Shown here: positions 1-9,901 of the stretch, in pieces
Numbering within the stretch: position 1 is the first letter of the stretch
Layout: every line of letters begins with the position of its first letter
DNA from: Mucidula mucida
Taxonomy: Eukaryota; Basidiomycota; Agaricomycetes; Agaricales; Physalacriaceae
Assembly: GCA_015501055.1 (NCBI GenBank)
Contig: JADNYV010000057.1
Coordinates: 62,001-126,000 of the forward strand
Direction of reading: 5' to 3'
Length of the DNA: 64,000 nt
The notes under the pieces: generated by a model
Seen by the model: the letters and a program-made list of their open reading frames with translations, nothing else
Told to the model about the DNA's origin: nothing
The model's database searches: none
Translations under genes and position numbers: made by a program

Positions 1-3000
1 TAGCAAGGGTAACAGAAGAGAAGCATGAATGCTCGGCGGAGGAGGCGCGTGCGAAACGCAATCACTGATGCCTCGAGGTTCTCGGATCCATACTGTACCA
101 TGGCTAATCGCTGTACCTTCTGTCCTGAGATGGATCAGAAATCCAGGCTACTCGAAAGATCTGGACGAAACGTCTCTTCGAGTTTCTGGCGTTTCTGAAA
201 GTATAAGGCACGAAGACTGCCTGCTAAGCCATTCACCGTCGGTCATAGAAAGAGCGTGAACGGTAAGTTCATACCCGTCCATCAGCGCGACATCACAACC
301 CCAAACTCTCTCCATAACTGGCCTGCGACAGGGTAGCTGCCACGAACGTTTCAGTGAGAGATGTTACCTATGACCGTATGAGCACCTGGCCGAAGCACAA
401 CCGAAGTAGGTCGACGATACAAGTCCACTTTGATGGATGTTGATAGCAACGGCTTGACCCTCGCCGGACGACCATCCAAGTGGGATGGTCATTCTGTAAA
501 CAGTATTCCCAACCAAGCCATAGTAGCGGGAAGTGATTGGATAGTGAAGGTTGTCTAAGATGAGTATCGTAGCTCGTGTTCGTAGATCTACATCTTCATG
601 ATGGCTGCGCATTTTGCTTCCGTCTCCGTTTGATGCGTCTGTGTAGGCCGCCTGTAGATCAAGGCTCGAGGGCTGGTATCAATGATGATCTCGGCGCGCG
701 ACGCATATCCATCAACAAGAGCGGATCCATAATGAAAGTGATGTCATTCCGAGGTCACCGATGGCGAGATATGTCGACGTCGGTAAGCACCTTTAGAGTT
801 TAAGTGGGTTGTGAAGGGTCCTCGAGGAAGGTGTAAGTGTCAACGACAAGTGTCACGTCGATGGCCATGACAAGTCGACAGTCGAAATGCCTAAATTCCT
901 CTATCTAGGGATGAGTGGGTGGACGTGAACGCGATCAATGATGCGGACAGTAAGATCTCAAGGCAAAGGGCGCGATTGATGATGGCGTTCCAAATGAATG
1001 TACCTAGATCCAACTTTTGCTGGATGACCGTTGTAGAACTCGTATGAGGTGAAGGCGGCACTCTGAAGAGCATCGATAGCGGACTTGAGAAATCCGATGG
1101 CGCCATAGACGTTTCCTAACCCATGATGGGTCGAAGAACGTTGCTCCTGGAGGTCTGGAGTCCCTGTTGTGAAACAGAAACCCGAAGAGATAGGTTGACC
1201 AGCAGCAAATGACTATACAGTCAAGAGTAACATCGGCAATTTAGGTAAACTGCCGCCCGATCCCTGGAGGCAGAGTGTAAGCCATACACCTACTAAGGGA
1301 AAAAGTAGGTTATAATCGATTTCTCATCTAAAGAGATATCGCACAGGAGGGGCATCGTAGATTCTATCCCAGCCTTGATGCGACGGCGGGTAGTTATTCC
1401 GCCATTGCGCTTGGACATAGATGGAAGTGGCGAGTCGGGAGGACCCCGTAACCGTAACCCAATGCGGACGACATAGAATGGAGCGCGACAGTGGCCGCTG
1501 TATGTACGCCAAAGGGGCATCTTCATTACATGAGTGCACTGAGACAGACTGAGACGTCGTCGCGGTACTCGGAAGAACAGCGACGTCAAATTCGGATTTC
1601 AGAAATTCCCCTCGGGCTGCGGCCCTTCAAGCTTCAACATCAACAGAGACAATGGGAATCATGGTTTGATTATAGAGCCTACCTGCTTTACCGAACCGGA
1701 AAATGCCAGACGTTGTAGAACTGGTACTCGAGGTCAGTAGCGCTCCAGATTTTGCGAATTTGATTGATCCTTTGCACTCGAGTGTAACGATCTAGAGAGA
1801 AAGCCGCAAGTCAACCTCTGAAGCGATAGGCCATGGTCAAGTGCTACCAGCTAAGTGTGATTGAGAGTACACATAGGGCCCTGCCTCGGGCAGAGTTCGA
1901 TACGAATGCCATAAGTGGTTATCCTCCAATCGCCTTACAGGCAATTGTAATTCCATCAAGCTTTACGAGGAAACAGTGCGACCTCGGAAGGGGGGATGGA
2001 GGAAGGTATCCGTCCTTTGGCTTGGCCATCAGATCAACAAAGATGGTGATCCGTCGAGGAAGATCAATGCACATCACAAGAAGGATGAATTAGATCACGT
2101 TGACGCGTTGCACGCGTCTTTTGAGAAGTACGTGGCGTTCAATTTTGCTCAGCGCAATTTCTACAGGAGCTACGAAACCTTATCTTGTGGCGCGCGGTCG
2201 GTCTTCGCATTTCACCTGCCGGAGAATCCACTTATCTGGCGGCGAATGGGTCATCCAGTGTCCACAGCATGGTTCCGAACTGCTGCGGCCCCCGGCAAAG
2301 CCTTGGCGAAAAGATCCCCGAAAATCAAGGAGCGCTTTGTAGTTTGTGTCTCTGTGCGCCTTTTCCGCAAGCTGTCCCCGTTACTTTGGTCCCATGCACA
2401 TCGACCTTTCTCGTGATTGGCAGTCCAGAAGGCTAAGGGAAGGCGCTAATGGTGTTGGCGGCGTGGCATGTCCAGTCTGCTCCTCGCGTTCTCACAGGGT
2501 GCGAATCCGGGTAGGATTCCAAAGGCAGTCCATGTCCAGGGACGACCGCGCGTAATACAATATTCGCGAATTTCTTCATCCCCCGCTCTCCTTTTCTTCA
2601 AATTGAACGCGAATACCGTTCTTGCAGAACTCGTACCATGTCCTTTTGAAGTATGTAAGTCCTTGTCCTTGCTGTCTGAGTAAAGTAGAGCCATTCCGAC
2701 GGTGTATGACGTCAGGAGGTTTCGGGGTCCAAGGTACCCAAACTGAGTTCTCAGAATATTCCTGTAACGTGGCGCTTCAGGATGTACATATGTATTCACT
2801 CAATATGTGCATCTCAACCCAAGTGAAGCTGCTCCAGCGCGCACCGTGGGATCGAAGGGAATCGAGCTCGGGGTTTAAGCTGTCCTCTGAATCTGGTTCC
2901 GACAAGCGTCTAGATTGCGTTATGCAGCAACTCTGACTCAACGACCAGTGCGGGCCGATCACATGCGTCGTTTTAATATGACTTTCTGGGGGATTACCGG

Positions 3001-5640
3001 AGGGTTAAGCGAAGCGTAACTGTACGCAATACTAGATTCATCCCGTTCGAATGGAAAGCGACCTGACCTGAATATCGACGCGATCAACACTGTATGGGTA
3101 TGGGTCCTGTTATGTGTACAATTTTTAAGGGAACACATGTCGTTGAAGCTTCTGGGTCGAGCCACCTATCAGTTCAGGAAAACATTGGCAAACTCGGAGA
3201 ATGCGGGGATACGTTACGATAGGCGTACTGAATTTTTAGAAGCAGCATGACCATGGAAAAGCGGCAACAATTAAATTCCTCGCTATGTCATATGATAGTA
3301 GTTGAAGGGTTTAGATTGACAAGACGACGCCCCAGTCACGGTGACGTGGTGGGCTTTGAGCTCTCCCGTTTCCATATCTCCCAGCAAGGCTCACGGGGCT
3401 GGCGCTAGGAGGAGTCAACAACGGGATGCCCATACCAGAAAAGAAGGCACCTTTCCCAGATTAGGTTGTCGTAAGCCCCATTTATCCATAAAATCGTTAT
3501 AGGGCGCTACATAGCGAGCGGCGGAGTAAGACTTAGAGAAAGCATCCGTTGGTCCTAGTTTGACTAAAGTTCTGGAAAGCGTGCACGCCACAGCAACTGT
3601 CCTCGACAGAATATTGCTTAAACCGTTATAGACCTATGGACGGGCCTGATGAATAGTATACAGCTTGTTACGTTTGCCAGGTAGAAATGCCGTATTGTGG
3701 GGACTTGTCTGGGCTTCGACATTAACGTGTGAAGAATGAGTAGTCGCATCCAGCTCGGTAGACAGAATGGACCCGGGCGCCCTAGAACACATAAGACGAG
3801 TAACAAATCACATGGAGGAAGACGTTTCGAGAGTGAGGAAGTAAAGAAACTTGGTCGACCCGGGCAAGGTTCAGCAGGCTCGCGAACGGAGACTGCCATA
3901 GTGTATTTGGAGTACGGAATCAGTGTGGATGGCGATACACGCCATATAGACAAAAACAGATGCCTTGGCTGGTGTCGGTGAGAATCGACGACAACGCTAA
4001 TGCAAGCCGAAAACTAATACGCAGCGGAGGAGGTGAATCGCCACCTAAATAGATGAGCTCAAGTCTGCTACCAACAGAGGACCCTGTCAGACCAACGGAA
4101 CTCGAGCGTTACTAGGAATCGTTCCCCGGAGCAAGGATGGTGTCATAAGCCTCGATATGTGGTGGCACTGGATCCTATAAACATCGAACATCGAACAAAT
4201 ATAGATTTGGCCCCACTGACAGCAGATGCCGGCCGGGGCATGACATTGAATCGGGAAGCGATTGCACATACAGAGAACCACGGTCTGTATGTTATCGACG
4301 CCTAGCGGCAACAAAACTGCTCTGAACTGGAAGTTCCCCTCGTAATATAGATGACTTCCGAGTGTCACGGCAGAAGGTCTCACAGGGGGCCAGTCGACGT
4401 CGTGGCACTTTTGCCACTGAGGTGATACCGCGTTAACAAGACTGAAACCTTTACTCTTTGGTGTTAATAGACGGGTACTGTATAAGGCAAGGCATACATT
4501 CGTTGCAATAGGCTTAGAGTTCCGGGTGCGCTGAAGAGAAAGACAGGATCCGGTAATGCTGATTGGTGGACACTAAGCGAGGATATTGAATACGTCGGTT
4601 TCCAAACGCGCTTGGCGATGAACTGGGCCTAAGAATTCATTCAGACAGCTCATTCAGGGAAGTAAAGTGAGAAACGGACAGGGTCAGACGTCTTCCTCAC
4701 CTGAGGTTAAGCACTCTGTTTCTACTGGTCGGCAATACCGAGGAGAAGAGACAAGGAGTCTATGGCCACAACATATGCACACAAACGTTCTGTAATGCGT
4801 TTAAAAAAGTTAGTGTTCGGACGTTCGAACTGTGGCTTAAAATTACAAACTTCTATCACACGAGGCTTGAGGATAGTCTCACAGCCTCAAGATTCTATAC
4901 TCGCACTGACTAGCCTGAAATGTGCAAGTGGCGTCGGCGGAACGACTGCGTCCGCGCTTTTACGCTGGATCGTGGAAGCTCTCCCGACCTAGACGTCAAA
5001 AAAGAAATACAGGTTCAAAAGATGAGATAGCGACTCGAGGTCCCACTAGGCACGAACTTGGGAAAACTGCAGCGAAGTGGGGCAGCACGCGGGTCACGTC
5101 TGAATGTTGAACTGTGGCAATCTCCGGCCCAAGGGACTCAGGCACAGATTTAGAAGCATCTTCTTGATGCGTACAAGTGAAGAGTTTTTGAGCTGTCAGG
5201 AGCACAAGCACGGTTCACGCGTCGTAGAATTCTTCCACCCGGAGTATAGCGCAGGAACCTGAAAAGCTGAAAGTGCGCTTTTTCGATCCCTGACCGCGAG
5301 ACCGCGATGACGCCTTCTGCTACCGTATTAATGTAGAGTTCAAAGATGACTTCACCAACACGTTCTGAACTTGAAACACTGGAGGAGCACCGGAAATGCT
5401 GTTAATAGTCATCGGTGCCAGCGGCTTATCGTCACTTTGCATAGAGTACAGCAATCACTGCTCGGCGAGTCGAAGAGAATACGGACATACCGGTGCATTA
5501 CTGCGGTCGTTACATAGAAATGTCATTCGTCAACGGTTCATGTAGAAATGGAGTAGCTTGGTTTTGGATACACAGCGACGAACGGCAATTCATGTGCCGT
5601 ATCCCGAACGCCTTGGTCTAAAAGAAATCGTATGACTTCG
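1..5640. other. Gene-poor stretch, no recognisable gene
   Basis: I see no conserved protein family, tRNA, or long repeat here. Stops are dense in all six frames and the longest open frames (about 100-146 codons) read as low-information sequence without domains, plausible splice chains or a family resemblance. It could be intergenic DNA, a strongly decayed transposon, or lineage-specific genes that I cannot recognise. CG dinucleotides remain common by eye, so there is no obvious mutational depletion of them. Confidence 0.5.
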
Positions 5641-5699
5641 ATTATGGCCACGGAACATGGGAACATGGAGCACTTACTAGAAATTCTTCAAAGTATGGG

Positions 5700-6691
5700 T
5701 CAATGGTGCCGCGGGTCTCTCTTGGGATCGATGACAAGCCCTTGGAGTCCTGGGTCGTTGCTGAACATACGGTCAAGGTGATCATTACCCCGCTCGTCGG
5801 GGTTCTTGGGGAGGAGTCTATAGGCGTATGATAGGCCAAGGGCGACCACCCTACTTCCGATCCACTGCGCCAAAGGCAGTACAGGACATAGACCCATGAG
5901 GTCTTTGACATCCCAGTAGTCGCGATGTTCCGTGATACGACCTTGTTCGTTGAACGAAAGTCTAGTAATGATATGAAGTTTGAAATGGAAAGGAGAGGGG
6001 AACATAAATGAGGTTCCGGGAACAGCAATGGACGGGCATCCTGGGTGATAGTTTGGTGAGGCCATGAGTTCGTTATGATGGGCGCCAATGATATGGTGGT
6101 GGCGGCTACGTCGACGTATGGCCGGGAAGCTCAGCGCGGCGGTAGGGTTGCCATCGATGTGTATCTCCGGAAGGAACAGAAGATTCAATGTATGTTCCAC
6201 GATGGCTTGTTTTTGTCCGTCTAACGCCCAACGGTTAGATGATTCGCCGAACATCGGAAACGATATAACGTACCGAAACTTTCGTGTTCACTGACAGTTC
6301 CAACATCATTCCAAGCGCGTAACACTTGGAAGATGGGATCTTTGACAAAATCTGGTGGCTGGAGGTGTAATAATGTGTAGAAGACTGCCAGCGGTCGGGG
6401 TACGTCAAGACCGTGAATTTTTCTTCCTAACTTGAAGATATTGTGTATAACGGTTCGAGACGAGGCAGAAAGTGCGGGGTTTTGATATCTGGAGCAAATT
6501 AGAACACCGCCTTTCAATGAGAAAGAAGATCTTACGCTGAACATAATTAGTACATGTGACTTGAGCAAAGAAGATAACTCACTGGCACTGGGCTCGTAGA
6601 AGCGGTCGAGGATGTCAGAGGAAAGCTCCGCCTCCCCATATATCGTGTAGCAGACTTCAAGAGCCCGTTCATGAATGGAGATGATTGGCAT
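5700..6691 (-). CDS. NTF2/SnoaL-like fold conserved fungal protein
   Basis: The encoded protein resembles a conserved fungal family with an NTF2/SnoaL-like fold and no firm biochemical role. Visible signatures are MPIISIHERALEVCYTIYG at the N-terminus, a central DRFYEPSA...YQNP motif, then LDVPRPLAVFYTLL, SFNEQGRITEHRDYWDVKDL and LAQWIGSRV near the C-terminus; the stop is at 5700. An intron at 6221-6273 (GTACGT...TAG) joins ESF to DGQKQAIVEHTLN in frame. The upstream junction only keeps frame if two introns (6537-6582 and 6489-6535) flank a single-nucleotide exon at 6536, or if a base is missing at the donor. The start is 6691, or 6709 six codons earlier. The long inverted-repeat element begins about 275 bp upstream of the start. 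The family assignment comes from motif memory; no catalytic residues can be named. Confidence 0.7.
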
Positions 6692-6966
6692 AGCTAAGTC
6701 ATCTCTCATCGAAGTATAACTCGTATTTTTGAAGAGTTCTCCTGAGCTTCGGGGAGGAGAGGCAGCAGGTAACATCCTCCAGGTGGCAGAGATAAGAAAG
6801 AACCGAGCAAGCCCACAGCGGCCACGATATAAGTAGCTCCCAAGGCCATTCTGCACATGAAATCGATGATGAGAGCCAAGAATCACGTACACCCGCGTTC
6901 TGTGCGGTGGCTCGGAGGAAGGACCGGTAGCCCTAACCCGATCTACTGCGTCGATCATGTTTACTA

Positions 6967-7665
6967 TGGATCCCATCAACTTGCAAAATTCCCAACAACT
7001 TGCAAAATCCACTCGATCACGCCTTTAACACACAATTTTTGTACCGGATCTTCGCGGGATAGACTTGATTGTGTAGTTTTCATCGGACTAGAAAAAAACC
7101 AGACGGAAATCCGTTGACTACTCGTTGAGATACGCGCCGGACAGAGTGTAAACATTTGATCACCATGTTTTTCAAGGTCTACAGTGGGATATGACAAGAG
7201 ATAAGTTCTGGGGAGAGCATATGTAGTACATATAGCATCAATACAGGCTTCTTGCACATCTCCGAGCCTGTGAAACCCATGGAGAGATGTTAGTAGCCTG
7301 GTAAAATGTCACGTAGTGTGACTCTGCTTAAATTTGTCACGCAAAATCATGGAATGCGCGTCTGGCTCCACCGGAGCTCCTAGCATAAAGCTTATATAGC
7401 CTTTTCAATGCTTTACAGCAGCACCGAGGGGCGTCCGTTCAATGGTCATCACAGCAGTGCTCAATTCAGATACAGATCAAATGTTTACACCCTGTCCGGC
7501 GCGTATCTCAACGAGTAGTAAATTTCCGTCTGGTTTTTTTCTAGTCCGATGAAATTTACACAATCAAGTCTATCCCGCAAAAATCCGGGACAAAAATTAT
7601 GTGTCTAAGGCGTGATCGAGTGGATTTTGCAAGTTGTTGGGAATTTTGCAAGTTGATGGGATCCA
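6967..7665. mobile_element. 0.7 kb non-autonomous element with ~190 bp terminal inverted repeats
   Basis: The left arm, 6967-7161, is repeated almost perfectly in reverse complement at 7475-7665, with a unique core of about 313 bp and no coding capacity. Outer ends begin TGGATCCCATCAACTTGC on both sides and are flanked by TA (6965-6966 and 7666-7667), which fits a TA target duplication. Inside each arm the 13-mer CAACTTGCAAAAT occurs twice, 19 bp apart (6977 and 6996), as in subterminal transposase-binding repeats. The size and absence of an ORF suggest a MITE or foldback element mobilised in trans, perhaps Tc1/mariner-like because of the TA, but no transposase is present to prove it. The arms differ by only a few substitutions and small indels, so the insertion is probably not ancient. 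Confidence 0.8.
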
Positions 7666-7667
7666 TA

Positions 7668-9901
7668 GCACCCGTCCTACTTCTTACGCCAATCGAACGT
7701 CTACTAAGAGGAGTATCCCATCTTCTCTCGTTGAGTCGGTCTACGAGACTAAATCGAACGTGCAATGCTCAATATCACTGCAACCATAGACTCTCGACGA
7801 GAACATCTTACCTATTTTTTGCAATCGCCTAACTGATGTGAAATTTCTTTCTCGCATTCTCTGACGCACACCACCATCCGCTGGACCGAGCTTCCCTAGA
7901 ATATGACCTCGAACACCCAAATTTGTAGGTGTTAGGACTCAGAAATCAGCCCTCAATATCTGAGCTTTCATTCAGGTTAGAGTTTATCCAGAGCTGGCAA
8001 CACTCTGACTTGAAACCGGCGCTCTCCGTGTCGGACAGTCAAGTTCAATTGCATGATGCAACGGTTATACCAGTATTATGCTCCCTACAAACAATCAACA
8101 TACACATCTATCATCATGATGGCGATAGTACCCGGGCTTATTATGAAGTAAGCTGTACGAGCTCCCATTTAAATACATGCCAGGGTTCCGGTTCTGTGGT
8201 GGCGACAAGCGTCCACTCCAAATAAGTAACTTTGGCCAGACAGCTCATTCTTTCAAGATCCAATGCTTTCGAAGGAACCAACATCTACGCCCTTTACATT
8301 GAAGGCCACCATACTGGCGTGAGGCTGAAGGAGGAGGATAGGTTCAGCACGAGAGCATCATTACTCGAGGGAAAAACTAGAGTATCTAGCCGGTCTATCT
8401 TACGACGATAATGGCTTTGTCGTCTGTTGTTATCAACAATGCCATCGTCGGATCACCATTGCAGGACGGGGTTCTCCTCCTTTCCCAATATGTCCCTCGA
8501 ACGCAAAGCTCGCGACCCACGTTCTCCTGAGTCAACAACGGCAGTTATGACTATTGTTCCGTGCGTTCAGAATTCACCCTCCGACGTCGTCCAGTGGACT
8601 GATCTTGACTGTCCAAAGCAGTGCGTTGTGCTACTGCTTTATCTCGGACTAAACGACGTCTCGGCCACTGTTTTGATGTCGTCCGGCCAATTCTTGTCAG
8701 CGAGACAAAGCTGCATTGTACAACTCAGGAGCTTTTTGCTGACTCTGTACGCCCTTATCTCGCAAAGTGGCGTAAATCGTCTTTCCTGATCTTCATCAAG
8801 GGTTTTAGTCGCACCTCGACAGTATGCCGTTTGACGTAGATCCTAGGCATTTATGTCCGTAGGGTGCCACATCGGAAGTAGATCAGCCTGTGTATCCGTG
8901 ATGCGTTGATGTGTATTCAGGATACTCAAGATGTGTTAGGTGTTGGTCACCGAACACGAAACCATGTGTGCGTAGCTCAGGGCGCAAACATGTGCTCGTG
9001 AGGATCTCAACTTCACAATAACGGACTTACAACCCCGAAGGAAATCATCTCGACAGACACCACTAAGACCCTCAAGTGATTGCGCGCCCAAACCCCGTAT
9101 GAAGAATTGGCAACCTGTTAGTTGGTGTATATATTTGACCCCCTCCCCTGCTCGCAATCTCCGTGAGTTTAACGCCGATAGGCCTGTCGACATTAGAGGA
9201 CGCCTCGTCACTCCCTACTACACATGATGAATGACGGCTGGAGGATCATGCGGCCAACCAAGTCTTGTGTCAGGCAGACTCACTGCACCTTGTCGGGCGT
9301 TTGGGACAGGACGTTACCTTGTTCGTTGGAGCGCGATGCTGTTAGGCGCGCTCTTTGGGGTGCACCGGATACGACATGTCATTTCGCATTGGGCAAATTA
9401 AATCCGTTCTTGAGTATGTCACAAATTATGTACGTTCAGCCTGTCTAATCCGGTGCTGTAAGACGCCCGTTCCGTTTCCATACATACTTACAGAGATTTC
9501 GAGATAGACGCCGACTTCTTCAGTTCTTACATTGTCCTTGATCGGCGAATTCATCGACCGTCGCAGTCAAATTGTTCATCTTTCATAATTATAGCTGTAT
9601 TGAGTGAATGCTCGTCGGACGGGAATGCCTGACTGTGACCATCTACGAAGTAGGTCGTTCCGTACATGAGGAAGTGTTGCAAAGAAGTGAGGAAACTTGA
9701 TAGAGGAAGAGGCGAACATTTCTCAATTTCACTATGACACTAATAGGTTTAGCTCATGTCCTAGTCACAACTTAGGCCAAGAGGAATGAAGCTACTTAAT
9801 GAAGTCCAACATCATTATTAGAGATGTCGATCGGCTGAAGCCTCGAAAGCGATCGAAACCGGACCGAAGCGCCGAAAAATCTTTCTCGTCCTCCCTCCGT
9901 C
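7668..9901. other. Gene-poor stretch upstream of NOP14
   Basis: No recognisable gene. The best open frames (8427-8789 plus and 8936-9211 minus) have no domain that I can name and no convincing splice partners. The last few hundred bases before 9902 must include the NOP14 promoter, but I see no clear TATA box or other defined element. Confidence 0.45.

Noticed and set aside
1976..2416. 146-codon open frame in the left flank
   Set aside because: No domain, no splice partners and several overlapping frames of similar quality in the same place.
6221..7012. A 263-codon minus-strand open frame read as one protein, running into the inverted-repeat element
   Set aside because: Only its middle parts are exons of the NTF2-like gene. 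The frame reads through introns (6489-6582 and 6221-6273) and its N-terminal part is upstream sequence and the transposon arm.
6965..7667. CRISPR-like or rRNA-type structure for the inverted repeat
   Set aside because: There are just two arms in inverse orientation, without direct repeats and spacers, and nothing resembling rRNA. A TIR element explains it.
8427..8839. Possible endonuclease/reverse-transcriptase fragment (text such as FDVVRPILVSETKL)
   Set aside because: A faint resemblance to non-LTR element endonucleases in one frame, but no catalytic motif or neighbouring RT domain could be found.
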